Source: Candidatus Caenarcanales bacterium
Lineage (GTDB): Bacteria > Cyanobacteriota > Vampirovibrionia > Caenarcaniphilales > Caenarcanaceae
Length of the DNA stretch: 11,188 nucleotides
Direction of reading: 5' to 3'
Assembly: GCA_947489925.1 (NCBI GenBank)
Contig: CANLFK010000070.1
Span: 1 to 11,188, forward strand
Under the pieces are notes generated by a model, which was given only the letters and a program-made list of their open reading frames with translations, ran no database searches and was not told the DNA's origin. Positions 7,501 through 11,188 of this stretch are shown one piece after another. Position 1 is the stretch's first letter; every line of letters begins with the position of its first letter. The translations under genes were made by a program, and so were the position numbers.

Positions 7501-8022
7501 TATCACAATGCTCCTAGATATTGGATTAGAGCGATGGATTTTGCACCTTACTTTTGGAATGAAAAAGATGGAGAAAAAATTTCAGTACAGGTTAAAACTT
7601 TGAATTTACAAAACCCAATAAATAGTTTAATTATTACAAGCTCTCTGAATAGTTCTGTATTTTATTGGTGGTTTTTAATTCTTTCAGATTGTAGACACCT
7701 GAACATGAGAGAAATAAAAAACTTCCCAATTGGCTTAGATGCAATGAACGATTCAGTAAAAGATAAACTACAAAATATTACAAAGCATTTAATGAAAGAC
7801 TATGAAATAAATGCGAAGAGAAAAGAAACTCTCTATAAAACTACAGGAAAAGTAATATACGATGAATATTATCCTCGCAAATCAAAACATATAATTGATG
7901 AAATAGATAAAGTATTAGCCCAACACTACGGATTTACCGATGAAGAGCTAGATTTTATAATAAATTATGATATTAAATACCGAATGGGCTTAACTGGAGC
8001 GAAAGATGAGAGCGAGGAGTAA
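4591..8022 (+). CDS. Eco57I/PglX-like N6-adenine DNA methyltransferase, 1143 aa
   Basis: This is a large class I SAM-dependent DNA methyltransferase expected to methylate adenine N6 in a specific DNA sequence. Motif X is at MGAYYTKEDI (337-346), motif I (SAM binding) at DPTCGSGAF (491-499), a motif II-like region at NNLYGVDIMEEATEICKL, and the catalytic NPPY motif IV at 745-748. The C-terminal third, with the YWIRAMDF region, probably holds target recognition. The N-terminal ~170 residues (ELGWDKY, IADKRGFKIYECL) resemble the front domain of large Eco57I-type enzymes, but I cannot assign an intact PD-(D/E)xK nuclease. ATG 4591 is preferred over an in-frame TTG at 4576, which overlaps the helicase end. 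It lies one base after the helicase stop and abuts the ORF6N start. About 49 residues after NPPY (6952-7098) are an in-frame palindromic-element insertion, and a solo element lies at 6153-6184. It could serve as a stand-alone modification enzyme or as the modification part of a DISARM/BREX-like system. Confidence 0.9.
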   Translation: MSKTDNEKRLNLLNQFDFKPLFRELGWDKYIYENSLNIENQTYLINGIADKRGFKIYECLSESEIPQVSIRQKIAKELETIGYENLIIFINQSKTIQLWQYKIKEIGKPQRLITHTFNKNSSGNALLQKLNGITITIEEEESLLGISDISKKVKSEFNKDKVTKKFYELFDKERKSFLGFLTGIPDENIQNWYISVIINRLMFIYFIQKKGFLNNDLDYLRNKLREVQLQKENSFYKDFLCPLFFEGFAQQESNRTNTIKNLLGDIPYLNGGLFLKHQIEETHNQQIQIPDIAFEKLFEFFEKYQWHLDDRPLKEQNEINPDILGHIFEKYINQKQMGAYYTKEDITDYISKNTIIPFLLNQIENNIQIFDLLQNNPRKYIYESVQKGIDLPLPDNIKQGINDISKRTNWNKLAPDEYALPTEIWREVIARRERYEEIYTKLKNGEIKQVADLITYNLDIKQFAQDLIETTENPSLVLDFYQAIQKITVLDPTCGSGAFLFAALNILETLYSACIERMEEMYPPAPLTEGVSEIQAIQLFKEELEKINQHPSREYFIYKSIILNNLYGVDIMEEATEICKLRLFLKLVSVINDKSQIEPLPDIDFNIKAGNALIGFASYPEIREALSGGEQSSSLKFDLFTISAYGESISNAGKKVSSIYRKFKELQTQKDTNCTQLADTKKELKSSLTKLNDELNTYLAQARYGFDLKKKKEYDEFISTHQPFHWYTEFYEIIESGGFDVIIGNPPYVEYSKVKKDYQIKGYETESCGNLYAFVVERCLKILKNKPKPPNPLDRGNLKDLDTTFVEKVQNTKKTTAQKSKKLNNETPPVKGAGGFSGYCGMIVPHSSICTDRMESFINLFSKEFTSWFSTYCIRPSKLFNGVDQRLLIFLSTHNQQDLKFVSKYHRWNEEFRNFLFENLELNPFISLKGEIQNSILKIYKNIENRILEKVTKHKILNDFLVSSSKNICYYHNAPRYWIRAMDFAPYFWNEKDGEKISVQVKTLNLQNPINSLIITSSLNSSVFYWWFLILSDCRHLNMREIKNFPIGLDAMNDSVKDKLQNITKHLMKDYEINAKRKETLYKTTGKVIYDEYYPRKSKHIIDEIDKVLAQHYGFTDEELDFIINYDIKYRMGLTGAKDESEE
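6153..6184 (+). repeat. GC-rich palindromic element, solo copy inside the methyltransferase gene
   Basis: This 32-bp copy has the core CCCCCAGCCCCCTTAACAG followed by AGGGAGTTT. It matches the reverse complement of 7067-7098 at 28 of 32 positions by hand count. It is read as YPPAPLTEGV between motif I and motif II, in a part that varies in length in this family. Its GC content stands out sharply from the AT-rich surroundings. The CCC-rich and GGG-rich halves can form a small hairpin. Confidence 0.8.
6952..6983 (+). repeat. Left arm of the inverted-repeat element
   Basis: AAACCCCCTAACCCCCTTGA, then CAGGGGGAACTT. It contains its own hairpin: stem CCCCCT (6963-6968), loop TGAC, stem AGGGGG (6973-6978). 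It is 28/32 identical to the reverse complement of the right arm; all four differences are transitions. Confidence 0.85.
7067..7098 (-). repeat. Right arm of the inverted-repeat element
   Basis: AAACTCCCCCTGTCAAGGGG, then GCTGGGGGGTTT. It is the inverted partner of 6952-6983, again with an internal hairpin (CCCCCT 7072-7077, GTCA, AGGGGG 7082-7087). It is read in the gene as TPPVKGAGGF. In the transcript the two arms could pair into one long stem. Confidence 0.85.
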
Positions 8023-8026
8023 ATGA
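7960..8026 (+). repeat. 67-bp direct repeat, copy 1 (methyltransferase tail plus start of ORF6N gene)
   Basis: It runs from within the last 20 codons of the methyltransferase (NYDIKYRMGLTGAKDESEE) through the TAAATGA stop/start junction. It is repeated at 8541-8607 with an offset of 581 bp and only two differences (8016 and 8019). Confidence 0.95.
8014..8019 (+). promoter_or_regulatory. Shine-Dalgarno-like GAGGAG for the ORF6N gene
   Basis: GAGGAG lies in the last codons of the methyltransferase, three bases before ATG 8023. The short distance and the TAAATG junction suggest translational coupling (termination followed by re-initiation). The equivalent bases in the second tail copy read GAAGAA. 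Confidence 0.5.
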
Positions 8027-8544
8027 CAAAAAATTTATTAAACCTTGATATTGTGGAAAATCGCATTTACTGGCTGAGAGGGCATAAAATAATGCTTAGC
8101 ACCCATTTAGCCGAACTTTATGAAGTAGAAGCAAGAACACTAATACAAGCAGTAAAGAGAAATATAGAGCGTTTTCCAGAAGATTTTATGTTTCAATTGA
8201 GCAAGGAAGAAAATGAAGCTCTAAGATCACAATTTGTGACCTTAAAAAGAGGTGAGCATTCTAAATATCTACCATATGCTTTTACAGAGCAAGGAGTAGC
8301 AATGCTTTCTAGTGTTTTAAGAAGCAAAAGAGCGATACAGGTAAACATTCAAATTATGCGAACTTTCGTTCAATTAAGGCAATTAATCGATACAAACAAA
8401 GATTTAGCTTTAAGACTAAATACTCTTGAGTCTCGTTATGACGAACAATTCAAGATAGTTTTTGATGCAATTCGTGAATTAATGCAACCAGCCAAAGAAT
8501 CTAAAAAGCCTATTGGTTTTAGGATAAATTCAGAAAAGAAATAA
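8023..8544 (+). CDS. ORF6N-domain DNA-binding protein
   Basis: This 173-residue protein has the ORF6N domain (KilA-N/Bro-related, common in phages and mobile islands) over residues about 8-120. Recognisable blocks are RIYWLRGHKIMLSTHLAELY (14-33), the helix with VKRNIERFPEDFMFQL (44-59), and LPYAFTEQGVAMLSSVLRS (83-101) followed by IQVNIQIMRTFVQLR. The C-terminal part (about 121-160) looks helical or coiled-coil, with heptad-like leucines (DLALRLNTLESRYDEQF), and ends in a basic tail. The expected role is sequence-specific DNA binding, perhaps regulating the module or modulating its DNA contact; this is inference. The ATG follows the methyltransferase stop directly. The whole gene lies between two copies of the methyltransferase tail, so it looks like a later-acquired cassette rather than an original part of the operon. 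Confidence 0.88.
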   Translation: MTKNLLNLDIVENRIYWLRGHKIMLSTHLAELYEVEARTLIQAVKRNIERFPEDFMFQLSKEENEALRSQFVTLKRGEHSKYLPYAFTEQGVAMLSSVLRSKRAIQVNIQIMRTFVQLRQLIDTNKDLALRLNTLESRYDEQFKIVFDAIRELMQPAKESKKPIGFRINSEKK

Positions 8545-8607
8545 ATTATGATATTAAATACCGAATGGGCTTAACTGGAGCGAAAGATGAGAGCGAAGAA
8601 TAAATGA
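8541..8607 (+). repeat. 67-bp direct repeat, copy 2 (orphan methyltransferase tail)
   Basis: 65 of 67 bases match 7960-8026. It still encodes the identical C-terminal peptide NYDIKYRMGLTGAKDESEE followed by TAA, but has no gene body in front of it; instead it overlaps the stop of the ORF6N gene. The two differences (G to A at 8597 and 8600) are synonymous GAG/GAA changes and also weaken the GAGGAG ribosome-binding sequence to GAAGAA. Confidence 0.95.
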
Positions 8608-8666
8608 AATTTGAATGGGACGAGAATAAAAACAAAATAAATCTTAAAAAACACGGAATAGTTTGA
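8604..8666 (+). pseudogene. brnT: Truncated BrnT-family toxin gene (first 20 codons only)
   Basis: The ATG follows the orphan methyltransferase tail and encodes MKFEWDENKN-KINLKKHGIV before TGA 8664-8666. BrnT ribonuclease toxins typically begin with M-x-FEWD-x-x-K-x-x-x-N-x-x-KHG-(I/V)-S-F and are about 90 residues long. The start of the family pattern is complete, but it breaks off just after KHG(I/V), and nothing in the following 100 bases continues it in any frame. No BrnA antitoxin is present. It is therefore a non-functional relic of a toxin-antitoxin pair that once followed a methyltransferase gene. The identification rests on a short but distinctive motif. Confidence 0.65.
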
Positions 8667-8769
8667 AATTATGTTTATCAAATTTCTTTCGTGGTTGTGA
8701 ATTATTAATTCTGTAAATCAAGCTAAACAATATTAAAATTAAAAGCAAGAAAAAAGTTTTATAAATTTT
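8667..8769. other. AT-rich spacer upstream of dnaE; probable right junction of the module
   Basis: This is about 100 bases between the brnT relic and dnaE. I see no ORF, no inverted repeat with a T-run and no convincing -35/-10 pair, although the stretch is AT-rich enough to hold the dnaE promoter. The accessory module probably ends here, because the toxin gene is cut and the housekeeping gene begins. Confidence 0.4.
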
Positions 8770-11188
8770 ATGACCAGTAATTTAATAATTCCTCATGTTC
8801 CTTTGCATGTTCATACCGAATATTCGCTTTTAGACGGGGCAAGCCGCATTAAAGAATTGGTGAAAAGAGCCAAAGATTTAAATATGCCAGCTCTTGGAAT
8901 CAGTGATCATGGAGTTATGTTTGGTTGTTTTGAAATGTTTCAGGAATGCAAAAAGCAAGGCATTAAACCGATTTTAGGTTCTGAAATTTATGTTATAAAT
9001 GGCGATCATACCGATAAAAAGAAAAGAGTTCCGCTTTATCACTTGGTTTTACTTGCCAAAAATGATATTGGTTATCGTAATTTAACTGAAATAGTCAGCG
9101 AAGCCAGCATAAATGGTTTTTATTATAAACCCAGAATTTCCAAAGACTTTTTAAAAAATAAAGCTGATGGAATAATTTGCTTAACTGCTTGCTTGGGTGG
9201 TGAAGTTCCTAATTTATTATTAAATGAAAAATACGAAGAAGCCAAATCAGCCGCTTTATTTTATAAAAATTTATTTGGTGATGATTTTTATCTCGAAATC
9301 CAAGACCATGATATACCTGAAGAAAAAAAAGTTAATGCTCAAATGGTTCAATTAGCCGCTGAACTTGGCGTTAAAGTGATTACCACTAATGATAGCCATT
9401 ATACAACCAAGCAGGACGCAATCGCCCATGATGCCATTTTATGCTTGCAAACTAATAAATTAATTACCGATTTTCCTCGCATGAAATTTTCGGGTAGTGA
9501 ATATTTGAAATCTGGCTCAGAGCTGAATAATAGTTTTACTTATATTGAAAACCGTAAATTAATCCGTGAATCAATTGAAGATTATACTCTTGAAATCATG
9601 GAGAAAATTCAAGGTTATCCGATTTTGGAAAATACTCAACCTCGTATGCCCCAATGTCCAGTACCCGAAGGCGAGACCAATGAATCTTATTTGCGAAAAT
9701 TATCTTTTGTGCGAGCCGAAGAAAGATATGGAGAAATCAATCCAGCTGTTTTAGAGAGGCTTGAATATGAGCTAAAAGTAATTGAAGATTCTGGTTTTGC
9801 GGGTTATTTTTTGATTGTGGCTGATTTTATTGCATATGCGAGGCGTTCCAATATTCCAGTTGGTCCTGGACGGGGTTCTGCGGCTGGTTCGTTAATTGCA
9901 TATGTTTTGGGTATTACAAATATTGATCCGCTTAGATTTAATTTACTTTTTGAAAGGTTTTTGAATCCCGAAAGAAAGTCCATGCCCGATATTGATACCG
10001 ATTTTTGCATTGAAAGACGGGGTGAAGTAATTGAATATGTGCGGAATTTATACGGTGAAGACAAAGTTGCCCAAATTATTACCTTTAACCGATTGACTTC
10101 TAAAGCTGTTGTTAAAGATGTTTCACGGGTTATGAATTATCCTTATCAAAAGTCTGAAATTTTGGCAAAAGCTATTCCAGTTGTCAGAGGAAAACCTCGC
10201 ACTTTGGATTGGATGGTCGAAAATCACCCAGAATTTAAAAAGATTTATGAAACTGATCAATCAGCACACGATGTAGTGGACTTAGCCATGAAAATTGAAG
10301 GCACTAATAAAAGTTATGGAGTTCATGCGGCTGGTGTCATTATTGGTGATATTCCTCTGACTGATGTTGTTCCACTTACTAGAAGCAAAGAAGGAGGCAT
10401 TATCACTCAATACTCAATGGATCATATGGCAACTTTGGGCTTATTGAAAATGGACTTTTTGGGCTTGCGTAATTTGACCATGATTTATCGGGCTATTGAT
10501 ATTATTGCGGCAAGCACTGGTCAAGCCAAAATTGATATTGATAATGTTTCATTTGATGATCCGAAAGTTTATGAAATGCTTTCTCGGGGTGAATTAGTTG
10601 GTGTTTTTCAATTAGAAACTTCAACGGGAATGCGTCAGGTTGCTAAGGATATGAAGCCAAGTTCTATTGAAGATATTTCAGCGATTATTGCACTTTATCG
10701 TCCAGGCCCATTGGATTGCGGAATGATTGATGAATTTATTGACCGAAAACATGGACGGAAAAAAGTTGAATATAAAACTCCTCAGCTAGAACCAATACTC
10801 AAAGATACATATGGAACTATTGTTTATCAAGAGCAGATTATGCAGATTGCTCAGTATTTGGCAGACTTCACTTTAGGGCAAGCAGATTTATTAAGGCGTG
10901 CCATGGGCAAGAAAAAGCCTGAAGAAATGAATAAGTACAAAGAGATCTTTTTGGATGGCTGTTCAGCAAAAAGTATCGATACAAAAGTGGCAGAAGAACT
11001 TTTTGATACAATGGTTGGTTTTGCAGAATATTGTTTTAATAAGTCTCACTCAGCGGCTTATGCAATGGTTAGCTATCAAACAGCTTGGCTGAAAGCAAAT
11101 TATCCAGTGCAGTATTTAACGGCTCTCATGTCTTCGGTTAGTTCTGATCAAGATAAAGTTCGTTTATATATTGCCGAAGCCCAGAGAA
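8770..11188 (+). CDS. dnaE: DNA polymerase III alpha subunit (3' end outside the window)
   Basis: This is the catalytic subunit of the replicative polymerase. The frame stays open from ATG 8770 to the right edge: 806 codons of an expected ~1150. The N-terminal PHP domain has HVH (13-15, in LHVHTEYSLLDG), SDHG (45-48) and NDSH (207-210), so its metal-binding residues look retained. The polymerase core shows PVGPGRGSAAGS (363-374) and the catalytic aspartates in PDIDTDF (D407, D409) and MDFLGLRNLT (D562). YRPGPLD, YQEQIM and LLRRAMGKKK follow. The sequence reads through FAEY-CFNKSHS (Y754/C755) with no intein. The start gives the expected short leader before the PHP domain; no strong ribosome site is visible. 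Wording is closest, from memory, to cyanobacterial and Melainabacteria DnaE. GC content is visibly higher than in the module to the left, consistent with core genome. Confidence 0.97.
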   Translation, partial: MTSNLIIPHVPLHVHTEYSLLDGASRIKELVKRAKDLNMPALGISDHGVMFGCFEMFQECKKQGIKPILGSEIYVINGDHTDKKKRVPLYHLVLLAKNDIGYRNLTEIVSEASINGFYYKPRISKDFLKNKADGIICLTACLGGEVPNLLLNEKYEEAKSAALFYKNLFGDDFYLEIQDHDIPEEKKVNAQMVQLAAELGVKVITTNDSHYTTKQDAIAHDAILCLQTNKLITDFPRMKFSGSEYLKSGSELNNSFTYIENRKLIRESIEDYTLEIMEKIQGYPILENTQPRMPQCPVPEGETNESYLRKLSFVRAEERYGEINPAVLERLEYELKVIEDSGFAGYFLIVADFIAYARRSNIPVGPGRGSAAGSLIAYVLGITNIDPLRFNLLFERFLNPERKSMPDIDTDFCIERRGEVIEYVRNLYGEDKVAQIITFNRLTSKAVVKDVSRVMNYPYQKSEILAKAIPVVRGKPRTLDWMVENHPEFKKIYETDQSAHDVVDLAMKIEGTNKSYGVHAAGVIIGDIPLTDVVPLTRSKEGGIITQYSMDHMATLGLLKMDFLGLRNLTMIYRAIDIIAASTGQAKIDIDNVSFDDPKVYEMLSRGELVGVFQLETSTGMRQVAKDMKPSSIEDISAIIALYRPGPLDCGMIDEFIDRKHGRKKVEYKTPQLEPILKDTYGTIVYQEQIMQIAQYLADFTLGQADLLRRAMGKKKPEEMNKYKEIFLDGCSAKSIDTKVAEELFDTMVGFAEYCFNKSHSAAYAMVSYQTAWLKANYPVQYLTALMSSVSSDQDKVRLYIAEAQR

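Noticed and set aside
1249..8544. Complete DISARM or BREX system
   Set aside because: No drmA, drmB, brxC, brxL or pglZ equivalent is present between the two boundaries; only the helicase, PLD and methylase components are seen.
9566..9754. Plus-strand 62-codon ORF
   Set aside because: It is inside dnaE in another frame; dnaE is continuous and conserved through it.
9804..10064. Minus-strand ORF of 86 codons
   Set aside because: It lies opposite the most conserved part of dnaE (PGRGSAAGS to PDIDTDF) and has no family features; it is a shadow frame.

Overview
The window reads as an AT-rich bacterial chromosome segment holding an accessory DNA-modification/defence module between a small family of tandem membrane-anchored paralogs (left) and the housekeeping replicase gene dnaE (right). 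The DnaE protein has wording typical of the cyanobacterial/Melainabacteria (Vampirovibrionia) branch, for example YVINGD after the SDHG motif, CLGGEVP, and PDIDTDFCIERR. It is not interrupted at the FAEY/CFN site where many photosynthetic cyanobacteria carry the split DnaE intein. I therefore suggest a low-GC, non-photosynthetic relative of cyanobacteria, with moderate confidence, from text memory only.

Layout. 2-205 is the 3' end of one gene and 210-1202 a complete paralog with a closely matching C-terminus (tandem duplicates). At 1218 the first codons of a third copy appear and then break off, which marks a plausible left junction of the inserted module. 1249-4589 encodes a PLD-nuclease/SNF2-like helicase of about 1113 residues, split by a one-base frameshift at about 2443. 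One base after it, 4591-8022 encodes a large Eco57I/PglX-like N6-adenine DNA methyltransferase. Directly abutting this, 8023-8544 encodes an ORF6N-domain DNA-binding protein. Then comes a second copy of the methyltransferase tail (67 bp, 65 identical), a 20-codon relic of a BrnT toxin gene, a short spacer, and dnaE running off the right edge.

How the genes may work together. A methyltransferase paired with a translocase/helicase that carries a PLD nuclease-like domain is a restriction-modification-like combination: the methylase would mark self DNA and the helicase-nuclease would act on unmarked DNA. The pair resembles the drmMI/drmD (plus drmC) parts of DISARM and the pglX part of BREX, but no drmA/drmB, brxC or pglZ is present here. 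It may be a compact two-gene system. The frameshift means it is either inactive in this genome, rescued by recoding, or a sequence error.

The methyltransferase gene also carries GC-rich palindromic repeats placed in frame: one solo copy, and one 147-bp (49-codon) element bounded by inverted copies. They resemble coding-sequence-tolerated palindromic elements. With the ORF6N cassette between direct repeats of the methylase tail, they show a locus repeatedly reshaped by small mobile sequences and recombination.
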